Part shown: positions 40,377 to 47,816 of the stretch, one piece after another
How the letters are laid out: each line of letters starts with the position of its first letter
Position numbering within the stretch: the stretch's first letter is position 1
Source of the DNA: Gemella sp. zg-570
GTDB taxonomy: Bacteria > Bacillota > Bacilli > Staphylococcales > Gemellaceae
Direction: 5' to 3'
Assembly (NCBI RefSeq): GCF_018866345.1
Contig: NZ_CP076443.1
Location: 705,501 to 769,500, forward strand
DNA length: 64,000 nucleotides
Notes under the pieces: model-generated
The model's input: only the letters and a program-made list of their open reading frames with translations
The model's database searches: none
Told to the model about the DNA's origin: nothing
Program-made: the position numbers and the translations under genes

Positions 40377-40934
40377 CTAATTATATTTATTCATTAGTTC
40401 TGTAAATGATAAATTTGAAAAATCTTCAATACAATTATTGCATTTAGAATATATTTTATTTATTTCTAATAATTCTTCTTTTGAAAATTTACCCAAAACA
40501 TAATTAATTACACTAATTTTTTCCTTAGGTCTGTCTATACCTATCTTTAATCTATTAAATTTATCAGTATTAAGATGGGTCATTATACTTTTTATGCCAT
40601 TATGCCCTCCACTACTTCCCCTATTTCTTAATCTGAAATTAGCTGTTTTAGTATCTAAATCATCATATATTATTAAAACATCTTCAATTTCTAAATTAAA
40701 ATAATCATAAAATTTTCTAACTGCTTCACCTGATAAATTCATATAAGTCTTAGGTTTTACCAATAAATATTTTTCATTATTAATAAAACCAACAGCATAA
40801 TCTGAATTAAATTTACTTTTATCAAAATTCAAATTATTTTTTTTAGCAAATTCATCGACAATCATAAAGCCTACATTATGTCTAGTATTTTCATAATTTT
40901 TTCCTGGATTTCCTAATCCTACTATTAATTTCAT
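40377..40934 (-). CDS. pth: Peptidyl-tRNA hydrolase
   Basis: Releases peptides from prematurely dropped peptidyl-tRNA. The 185 residues start MKLIVGLGNPGKNYENTRHNVGF with the conserved Asn and the catalytic His of the TRHN motif, followed by PKTYMNLSGEAV and RGSSGGHNG. The ribosome binding site AAGGAG is well placed. First gene of pth-mfd-tag, as in many Bacilli. A terminator-like hairpin lies about 20 bases before it. Confidence 0.97.
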   Translation of the reverse strand: MKLIVGLGNPGKNYENTRHNVGFMIVDEFAKKNNLNFDKSKFNSDYAVGFINNEKYLLVKPKTYMNLSGEAVRKFYDYFNLEIEDVLIIYDDLDTKTANFRLRNRGSSGGHNGIKSIMTHLNTDKFNRLKIGIDRPKEKISVINYVLGKFSKEELLEINKIYSKCNNCIEDFSNLSFTELMNKYN

Positions 40935-40953
40935 CTATTTCTCCTTAAACACC

Positions 40954-40985
40954 AAAAAAGACAACTAAGACCAGTTGTCTTTTTT
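40954..40985 (-). terminator. Terminator-like hairpin just upstream of pth
   Basis: A 13-bp perfect stem (40954-40966 with 40973-40985), a 6-nt loop and a T run on the minus strand. It lies 20 bases before the pth start and downstream of the likely pth promoter, so it may be an attenuator or the end of a short RNA; it may also simply be a second terminator for prs. Confidence 0.75.
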
Positions 40986-41100
40986 ATTATTAAAAAATTA
41001 AATTCACTGTTTTTAATTTTAAATTCATACAAAAATTTAAAAAATATTTATCTTAAATTAAGATTTTAAACTCTTTATAGGTTTAAATATTCTTGTATTA

Positions 41101-41129
41101 ATGATAATATCTTTTTTAGATTAAGTCAA
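41101..41129 (-). promoter_or_regulatory. Likely promoter for pth-mfd-tag
   Basis: Minus strand: TTGACT (41124-41129), 17-bp spacer, TATCAT (41101-41106). It gives a leader of about 160 bases before pth that contains the hairpin at 40954-40985. Confidence 0.5.
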
Positions 41130-41227
41130 ATTATTTCATTTTATAAATTTAAGTTTTAAAGGTATTTATTTACTAAATTTGAAAAATTTTATAAATAAAA
41201 TTATTTGTTTGAAAATTTATTACAAAA

Positions 41228-41255
41228 AAAAGACAACTAAAAATAGTTGTCTTTT
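41228..41255 (-). terminator. Terminator of prs
   Basis: An 11-bp perfect stem AAAAGACAACT/AGTTGTCTTTT (41228-41238 with 41245-41255), with further T on the minus strand. It lies 10 bases past the prs stop. Confidence 0.85.
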
Positions 41256-41264
41256 GATTTTTTA

Positions 41265-42218
41265 TTATTCAAAAAGAACACTTACAGGTTCATTATGATG
41301 AATTCTATAAATAGCTTTTCCTATTAATTCACCTACACAAAGAGGAATCATATTATCTAATTTTTTCTCTTCTGGAATATTTATTGTATTAGCGTAAACT
41401 AATTCTTTTATCGGAGAATTTTTTATTCTTTCTAGTGCTGGACCACTTAACACTGCGTGAGAGCAACTTGCATAAACTTCTTTAGCCCCTTTTTCAATAA
41501 GTGCTTTTGCCCCTAATGTAATAGTACCGGCAGTGTCTATAATGTCATCAATTAATATACAAGTTTTTCCTTCTATATTCCCTACTATATTCATTACTTC
41601 TGCAACATTAGGTTTTGGTCTACGTTTATCTATTATAGCTATTGGAGTATTTAACATGTCAGCTAATTTTCTTGCTCTCGTAACTCCACCATGGTCAGGA
41701 GAAACAACTACTACATCTTCCATGTTTGGTAGTTTATTTTTAAAATAATTAGCAATAATCGGAACACACATTAAATGGTCAACAGGTATATCGAAAAATC
41801 CTTGAATTTGTAAAGCGTGTAAGTCAAGGGCAACTACTCTATCAGCACCAGCAGTTTCTAATAAATTTGCTACTAATTTAGCTGTAATAGGTTCTCTACT
41901 TCTTGCTTTTCTATCTTGTCTTGCATAAGCGTAATAAGGTATGACAACATTTATTGTTTCAACAGAAGCTCTCTTTAAGGCATCAATCATTATTAATAAA
42001 GTTACTAAACTTTCGTTTACAGGATTACTCGTAGACTGAATAACGAAAACTTCACTTCCTCTTACACTTTCTTCGATATTTATTGAAACTTCTCCATCGC
42101 TGAATTTTTTAACGCTACACTTACTCAACTTTATCCCTAAAGAAGCGGCAACTTTTTCTGCTAATGGTAAATTAGAATCTAATGAAAACAACATAAGTGG
42201 TTTTTCTTCAATAAGCAT
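41265..42218 (-). CDS. prs: Ribose-phosphate pyrophosphokinase
   Basis: Makes PRPP from ribose 5-phosphate and ATP for nucleotide, His and Trp synthesis. With the ATG at 42218 it has 317 residues, as expected. Seen are [35 protein letters not shown] and the PRPP loop [13 protein letters not shown] near 220-232. An in-frame ATG at 42254 would add 12 residues, but AAGGAG lies 8 bases before 42218. Confidence 0.97.
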   Translation of the reverse strand: MLIEEKPLMLFSLDSNLPLAEKVAASLGIKLSKCSVKKFSDGEVSINIEESVRGSEVFVIQSTSNPVNESLVTLLIMIDALKRASVETINVVIPYYAYARQDRKARSREPITAKLVANLLETAGADRVVALDLHALQIQGFFDIPVDHLMCVPIIANYFKNKLPNMEDVVVVSPDHGGVTRARKLADMLNTPIAIIDKRRPKPNVAEVMNIVGNIEGKTCILIDDIIDTAGTITLGAKALIEKGAKEVYASCSHAVLSGPALERIKNSPIKELVYANTINIPEEKKLDNMIPLCVGELIGKAIYRIHHNEPVSVLFE

Positions 42219-42310
42219 TTTTATTCTCCTTGATAAATAATATATTATATACATAAGTACCTCAATCTATTTTATCATAAAAGAATTTTCTTTTCTATAT
42301 AAAATTATAA

Positions 42311-42343
42311 AAAATGTGCATCATATTTTATGATACACATTTT
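42311..42343 (-). terminator. Terminator of trxA
   Basis: A 15-bp stem with one mismatch (42311-42325 with 42329-42343, AAAATGTGCATCATA), just after trxA. Confidence 0.75.
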
Positions 42344-42349
42344 ATTATC

Positions 42350-42658
42350 TTAATTATATTTTTCTAAGATTGATTTTAAATCTTCTTTTGGTTTAAAACC
42401 AGTTAATTCTTCTAAAACTTCTCCATTTTTCATAACAAGTAATGTAGGAATAGACATAATTCCATGTTGACCTGCTGCTTCTTGATTGTCATCAATATTT
42501 ATTTTTAAGAAATCAATATTTCCTAATTCCGCATCCAATTCTTCTAAAACCGGAGCTAACATTTTACAAGGACCACACCATGGTGCCCAAAAATCAACCA
42601 ATGCTACTGAATCATTTTTTGTTAATTCATAAAATTCTTTATCATTAATTTCTCTCAT
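42350..42658 (-). CDS. trxA: Thioredoxin
   Basis: Cytoplasmic dithiol reductant. At 102 residues it is typical. The active site WCGPC is at 27-31, the cis-Pro in MSIPTLLVMKNG near 72-76, and the conserved Asp in VDFWAPW. It follows mutS2 by 46 bases, the same order as in B. subtilis. The ribosome binding site is AAGGAG. Confidence 0.98.
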   Translation of the reverse strand: MREINDKEFYELTKNDSVALVDFWAPWCGPCKMLAPVLEELDAELGNIDFLKINIDDNQEAAGQHGIMSIPTLLVMKNGEVLEELTGFKPKEDLKSILEKYN

Positions 42659-42704
42659 TTTTATTACTCCTTAAAATTAATATATCTATATACTACTCCT
42701 ATAT

Positions 42705-45038
42705 TTATTTCATTTCAACTATTGTGACTCCTAAACCACCTTCTGCCTGATTTCCACTACGGTAACTATAAACAAATCTATTTTTTTTTAAATACTCTGC
42801 TATATTTCTTTTTAAAATTCCTGCTCCAACACCGTGAATTATAGAAAAAGAATCATAGCCTATTAGAAGAACTTTATCAATATAATTTTCAATTTCTGCT
42901 ATGGCTTCTTCTGTATTTTTTCCTATAACATTAATATCTAAAGAAACGTTACTAATATTATTTTTAATGAATTTTTGTTCTCTAATATTTAATTCTTTTT
43001 CTATATATTTTACTTCATCTCTTTTTACTGATAATTTTAAAGAACCTAATTTTATATTTAATATATTATCCTTAATAGCTAATACACTAGCTCTTTGATT
43101 ATATCTTATTACTAAAACATCATCTCCTACTTTAATATCAGTAGTATCTTTTTCTAATACCTTATTAAACTTATTACTTTCTGTCCTTAGTTTATAAGAA
43201 TTTACTTCATCAATAATCTCATTAATTTCATGTTGTTTAATACTTTCTGATTTAGTTTTAAAGTTTTTATATATATTTAAAATATCAGCTTTACGATTTT
43301 CAATTTCATAATTCAAGTCTTGATAAGTTTTTTCGTATAAACTATCTCTATACTTATAAAAATTTAATAAATTTTCTTTCAAGCTTTCTTTTATTTCTTC
43401 CACTTTTTTTAGTTTAGAATTTATTTTATTAATTTTACTGTCATATTCTTTAATATTTTCTGCAAGTTGGTCTATAAGTATAGAATTTTCTTTTTCTGTT
43501 TTATTCAAATAAATACTTGCTTGTGAAACTATATCCTGACTTAAACCTAATTTATAAGAAATATTTATGGCATTTGATTTTCCGGGTAGTCCTATAATAA
43601 ATTTATATGTAGGTTTCAAATTTTCAAAATCAAATTCTAAAGAAGAATTTTTATAATAATTAGATTTGAAACAGTAATCTTTTATTTCAGGATAGTGGGT
43701 CGTACATAAAACCGTAGCTTCTTTTTCTTTAAATTTATTTAAAAGAGCCATAGATAAAACAGCTCCTTCACTTGGGTCTGTTCCCGAGCATAACTCATCC
43801 AACAAAACTAAACTTTTATTATTAACTTTATTTAATATATCTATGATATTAGTCATGTGTGATGAAAAAGTAGATAAATTATTTTCTATTGACTGGTTAT
43901 CTCCAATATCAATAAATATATTTTCATAATAACCTATTTTAGAACCTATATCAGCAGGAATGTATAAACCTAAATGAGTTAAAGCTACACACAAACTAAC
44001 AGTTTTTAATATTACAGTTTTTCCACCAGTATTCGGCCCTGTTATAATTAATGAATTTTCTTTATTGTCTAAGATAACATTATTTTTTACAACTTCATCT
44101 TTTGGGATAAGTGGGTTATAAGTATTTTTAAGAAATATTTTTTGTTTATCTTCTACTAAAGGTTTAATAAATCCTTTTGATACAGAAAAATTAATTTTTG
44201 AAAATATAAATTCAATATTAGCAAAATTTTTAAGAGATATATTCAAATCATTTGCATAAATTCCTATTTCTTTTGTAGCTTCTTTTAAAATTTTTTGTAT
44301 CTCTTCTTTTTCTTTTCTTTTTAAAATACTTATTTCATTATTTATTATTACATTTTCCTTGGGTTCAACATAAAATGTGTTTCCAGAAGCTGATTGGTCA
44401 TGAATTATACCACCAAAATCATTTTTATATTCTGGTTTTACTAGGATAACATCTCTATCATTTCTTTTAGTAACTATGGCTTCAGATAACTTATTAATAT
44501 TTGATTTAATAATATCTTTTAATAACTTATCTGATTTTAACTGTAATTTCTTTATATTATCTTTTATATTTTTTAATTCTTCTGAAGCAGTTGGTCGTAT
44601 GTACCCATCTTCATCAATAATTTTATTTAAGTAGTCTATTAAAAAATCAAAATTTGCTATGTTAGAAACATAATTTGAAAGATGATAATATTCTTTATTA
44701 TCCAATCTTTTTATTTCTTCAAATTTATTTTTAAATCTTCTGTATGTTAATAAATTAAATAAAATATAAAATAATTCTTTTTCATACAAAAGACTTTCTT
44801 TTTTTGCTTTTTTCAAACTCTCGAAATAATCATATATTTTTAACTTAAAAGTATCCTTGTGCTTAATCCACAATTCTTCTACTTCTTCATTTTCTTTGTG
44901 AAGTAAAATCAAATCTTTAAAAGAATTTACATACTCTATATTTTTAAATCTATTAACTGATAAATCTGAAAAACAATAGTTTTCTGCATCATCTAAAATT
45001 AAATCTAAATTAATCTTTTTTTTTATTGAGGTTTGCAA
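42705..45038 (-). CDS. mutS2: Endonuclease MutS2
   Basis: MutS-like ATPase with a C-terminal Smr nuclease domain; the family suppresses homologous recombination and acts on collided ribosomes. The 777 residues have Walker A GPNTGGKT near 333-340, Walker B LVLLDELCSGTDPSEGA near 405, a long coiled coil (about 500-620), and an Smr domain at about 700-777 with HGVGAGILKRNIAEYL. There is no MutS domain I, as expected. The start codon is TTG at 45038 with GGGAGG before it. It follows cvpA by 42 bases. Confidence 0.96.
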   Translation of the reverse strand: MQTSIKKKINLDLILDDAENYCFSDLSVNRFKNIEYVNSFKDLILLHKENEEVEELWIKHKDTFKLKIYDYFESLKKAKKESLLYEKELFYILFNLLTYRRFKNKFEEIKRLDNKEYYHLSNYVSNIANFDFLIDYLNKIIDEDGYIRPTASEELKNIKDNIKKLQLKSDKLLKDIIKSNINKLSEAIVTKRNDRDVILVKPEYKNDFGGIIHDQSASGNTFYVEPKENVIINNEISILKRKEKEEIQKILKEATKEIGIYANDLNISLKNFANIEFIFSKINFSVSKGFIKPLVEDKQKIFLKNTYNPLIPKDEVVKNNVILDNKENSLIITGPNTGGKTVILKTVSLCVALTHLGLYIPADIGSKIGYYENIFIDIGDNQSIENNLSTFSSHMTNIIDILNKVNNKSLVLLDELCSGTDPSEGAVLSMALLNKFKEKEATVLCTTHYPEIKDYCFKSNYYKNSSLEFDFENLKPTYKFIIGLPGKSNAINISYKLGLSQDIVSQASIYLNKTEKENSILIDQLAENIKEYDSKINKINSKLKKVEEIKESLKENLLNFYKYRDSLYEKTYQDLNYEIENRKADILNIYKNFKTKSESIKQHEINEIIDEVNSYKLRTESNKFNKVLEKDTTDIKVGDDVLVIRYNQRASVLAIKDNILNIKLGSLKLSVKRDEVKYIEKELNIREQKFIKNNISNVSLDINVIGKNTEEAIAEIENYIDKVLLIGYDSFSIIHGVGAGILKRNIAEYLKKNRFVYSYRSGNQAEGGLGVTIVEMK

Positions 45039-45080
45039 TATCTAGTCCTCCCCTTATTAATTAATTTTATTATAAACTAT

Positions 45081-45614
45081 TTACTTATAATAAAAAAAGT
45101 TTTCTAATAACATTTTTGATAAAATAGGTGTTTTTTCAAAAATATTGTTTGCTAATACTGATGAAGATAGCATATTTCTTAATTCTTCATTTAACGGTAG
45201 TACATATATAAGATATATAAAGACAAAAATTATTATGTATATTTCTAAAAATCCTAAAAGACCACCAAATATTTTATTTGTAACCTTAATAATAGGTATT
45301 TTTGTAATTACATTAAGAGTTCTAAATATTACTCTTAGTATGTATTTTATAAGAAAAAATACAATAAAAAATATTATAACTTTATAGTAGGCTTCAGATA
45401 TGTTTAAGTTAGGTAAATTAGAATTATTATAGTTTAATTTTTCTTTTAAGGGAATAAATTCAACAAGTAAAAAAGCTAATCTACTACTTAATATAAAAGA
45501 TATGGCATAACTTAATATTGAACTTATAATACTAAATAAAGTTTTTAATAAACCTCTTTTATAACCTACATAAAATCCTAAAAATAATAATAAAATTATT
45601 ATTATATCTATCAT
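45081..45614 (-). CDS. CvpA-family membrane protein
   Basis: A 177-residue protein with four to five membrane helices starting IDIIIILLLFLGFYVGYKRG, the typical CvpA N-terminus. In B. subtilis the homolog YshB also lies just before polX-mutS2; here polX is absent. The function is unclear: the name comes from colicin V production in E. coli, and envelope roles have been proposed. The ribosome binding site is AAAGGAG. Confidence 0.85.
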   Translation of the reverse strand: MIDIIIILLLFLGFYVGYKRGLLKTLFSIISSILSYAISFILSSRLAFLLVEFIPLKEKLNYNNSNLPNLNISEAYYKVIIFFIVFFLIKYILRVIFRTLNVITKIPIIKVTNKIFGGLLGFLEIYIIIFVFIYLIYVLPLNEELRNMLSSSVLANNIFEKTPILSKMLLENFFYYK

Positions 45615-45638
45615 GAAAATATCTCCTTTATAAATTAA

Positions 45639-45671
45639 TTGGTGTTAATCAAATTTTATGATTAACACCAA
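45639..45671 (-). terminator. Terminator of asp23-fakA
   Basis: A 13-bp perfect stem TTGGTGTTAATCA (45639-45651 with 45659-45671) and a 7-nt loop, directly after the fakA stop. Confidence 0.85.
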
Positions 45672-45675
45672 ATTT

Positions 45676-47331
45676 TTATTCTATTCCTATAATATATGGA
45701 TATACTGGTTGTTGTGATTTTACTATTTCTAATTCTAAACTAGAATACTTATCTTCTATTAAATTTTCAATAAAGTCTGTTGTTTCTTCTGTACTGTCTT
45801 GACCTAAATAAAGAGTTATTATTTCAGAATCTTCATCTATTGATTTTTCTAGTAATTCTGAAATAGTTTTTCTTATATCTTCATAAGAACATTTAATTTT
45901 ACCATTTAATATGCCCATATATTGTGATTCTTTAATTTCTATACCATCTATATTAGTATCTCTAACAGCATAAGTAACTTCTAATGTCTTAACAGAAGAT
46001 AAAACACTTTGCATATTTTGGAAGTTTTGTTCAGGCTCTGCGTCAGGATTAAATACCATAAGGGCAGATATTCCTTGTGGTGCAGTTTTACTTTCGATAA
46101 CATAAATATTTTCTTCTACTAAATCTGCAGCTTGTTTTGCAGCTAATTGTATATTTTTGTTATTTGGGAAAATATAAATATTTTCAGCATTAACAGAAGC
46201 AATAGCTTTTATCATATCTTCTGTTGATGGATTCATTGTTTGTCCACCTTCAACTATGTAAGAAACTCCTAATGATTTGAACAATTCGCTAAGTCCTGAA
46301 CCCATAGAAACGGCAATATTAGCATATTTTACTTTTTCTTTTGACAGATTTTTTTGATTTACTGCTTCTTGTTTTCTAAGAACTTCTCTATGTTGTTCTC
46401 TCATATTTTCAGATTTTATTTTAATTAATTCACCATATTCTTGACCATAGTTAAAAACATCACCTGGTCTTTCAGTATGAATGTGAGTTTTGGCAAATTC
46501 ATTATCTGCAATAACTAATAAAGAATCTCCAAATTGACTTAAATCTTCTCTAAATTTTTCTTCATTAAATTCTTTTTTATTTTTATCCAATCTTACAGTA
46601 AATTCTGTACAAAACCCGTATACTATATCTTCTGGCGACATAAAGTCCATGCTAGCATGGTCATCTTCAAATTTCATATTAACAATGTCAGTTTTAACAC
46701 TATCTAATCCTTCAATTTCTTCACCTTTTAGGGCAGCTAAAAAACCTTGATATACACATACTAAACCTTGACCGCCTGAATCAACAACTCCTACTTCTTT
46801 TAATATTGGTAATAATTCAGGGGTATTTTGTAAGGAAATTTGTGCTGCATTTAAAATACTTTCCATTACTTCTATAATAGAATTAGTGTTTTTAGCAGAT
46901 AGTAGTCCAGCATCAGCAGATTCTCTTGCAACTGTAAGTATAGTACCTTCTACTGGTTTCATAACAGCCTTATAAGCAATATTAACACCATTTTTTATTG
47001 CTTCAGCAAATTCTTGAGCATCTATTTCATCTTTTTCTTCAATATGTTGCGATAAACCTCTAAATAATTGTGATAAAATAACACCAGAGTTCCCTCTTGC
47101 TCCCATTAGTAAACCTTTTGAGAATGCTTTACCAAGTTTTCCTATGTTTTCTGTAATATTATTTTTAGCTTCTAAAGCCCCAGAAGTCATAGATAAATTC
47201 ATATTAGTTCCAGTATCTCCGTCTGGTACTGGGAAAACATTCAGTGCATTAATTTTTTCTGCATTTTTTGATAAGTTTTTTGCACCTAAATCAATCATTT
47301 GTGCAAAATTTAGTCCATTAATCTTTTTCAC
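45676..47331 (-). CDS. fakA: Fatty acid kinase subunit FakA (DAK2/DhaL domain, YloV)
   Basis: Phosphorylates fatty acids held by FakB (DegV family) for phospholipid synthesis. The N-terminal DhaL-type kinase domain (about 1-200) shows NVFPVPDGDTGTNMNLSM and GARGNSGVILSQLFRG, which bind Mg-ATP. A middle domain and a C-terminal DegV-like region follow. The frame opens at 47355, but GTG at 47331 has AGGGGGGGT just upstream and gives MKKINGLNF, the family start (551 residues). It follows asp23 by 10 bases. FakB is not in the window. Confidence 0.93.
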   Translation of the reverse strand: MKKINGLNFAQMIDLGAKNLSKNAEKINALNVFPVPDGDTGTNMNLSMTSGALEAKNNITENIGKLGKAFSKGLLMGARGNSGVILSQLFRGLSQHIEEKDEIDAQEFAEAIKNGVNIAYKAVMKPVEGTILTVARESADAGLLSAKNTNSIIEVMESILNAAQISLQNTPELLPILKEVGVVDSGGQGLVCVYQGFLAALKGEEIEGLDSVKTDIVNMKFEDDHASMDFMSPEDIVYGFCTEFTVRLDKNKKEFNEEKFREDLSQFGDSLLVIADNEFAKTHIHTERPGDVFNYGQEYGELIKIKSENMREQHREVLRKQEAVNQKNLSKEKVKYANIAVSMGSGLSELFKSLGVSYIVEGGQTMNPSTEDMIKAIASVNAENIYIFPNNKNIQLAAKQAADLVEENIYVIESKTAPQGISALMVFNPDAEPEQNFQNMQSVLSSVKTLEVTYAVRDTNIDGIEIKESQYMGILNGKIKCSYEDIRKTISELLEKSIDEDSEIITLYLGQDSTEETTDFIENLIEDKYSSLELEIVKSQQPVYPYIIGIE

Positions 47332-47341
47332 TTTACCCCCC

Positions 47342-47704
47342 CTATTTTTCCACAACTTTTATTCCTTGGATATGAATATTTATAGCATCTATTTTTATTC
47401 CAAGTGTTTTTTCGATTTGATATTTTACTGTTGATTGAACATTGTTTGCAATTACAGATATTTTTGTACCATACATAACAATAATATACATATCAACTTC
47501 TAGTTTATTTTCACTTCTATTGATAATTATTCCTTTTGAATAATTTTCTTTACCTAATATATCAGTAATACCATCTTTTACTTGATTTTTACTAGCCATA
47601 CCTACTATTCCGTAGCAGCTAACAGCAGCTCCACCAGCAACAGATGAAATAACTTCATCATTAATTAGTATAGTTCCTAAATTATTTTTAATTTCAATTG
47701 CCAT
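47342..47704 (-). CDS. Asp23/Gls24 family protein (YloU-like)
   Basis: A 120-residue protein of the Asp23 family. VISSVAGGAAVSCYGIVGMASK and the central VDMYIIVMYGTKISVIANNVQ are typical. Family members are abundant envelope-associated stress proteins in staphylococci, and the YloU type is regularly paired with FakA as here. It may act in fatty acid or envelope homeostasis, but this is not established. A good GGAGGA ribosome binding site. Confidence 0.92.
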   Translation of the reverse strand: MAIEIKNNLGTILINDEVISSVAGGAAVSCYGIVGMASKNQVKDGITDILGKENYSKGIIINRSENKLEVDMYIIVMYGTKISVIANNVQSTVKYQIEKTLGIKIDAINIHIQGIKVVEK

Positions 47705-47754
47705 ATTTGTTCCTCCTAAAATAGTAACACAATTTATGTATCGGCATACGTAAA

Positions 47755-47783
47755 ATTATACAATTTTTATTAGTAAATTACAA
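47755..47783 (-). promoter_or_regulatory. asp23-fakA promoter
   Basis: Minus strand: TTGTAA (47778-47783), 17-bp spacer, TATAAT (47755-47760), 51 bases before the start codon. Confidence 0.7.
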
Positions 47784-47816
47784 GTGAATAGTAATCAAAT
47801 AAATATACTAATTATA

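Larger units (their letters stand above)
40935..41227 (-). other. AT-rich leader region before pth, no gene seen
   Basis: I see no open reading frame of note in this stretch. It holds a hairpin at 40954-40985, a small palindrome (ATCTTAA-A-TTAAGAT, about 41050-41065) and a likely minus-strand promoter at 41101-41129. The two hairpins at its ends have nearly the same stem (AAAAGACAACT). Confidence 0.5.
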
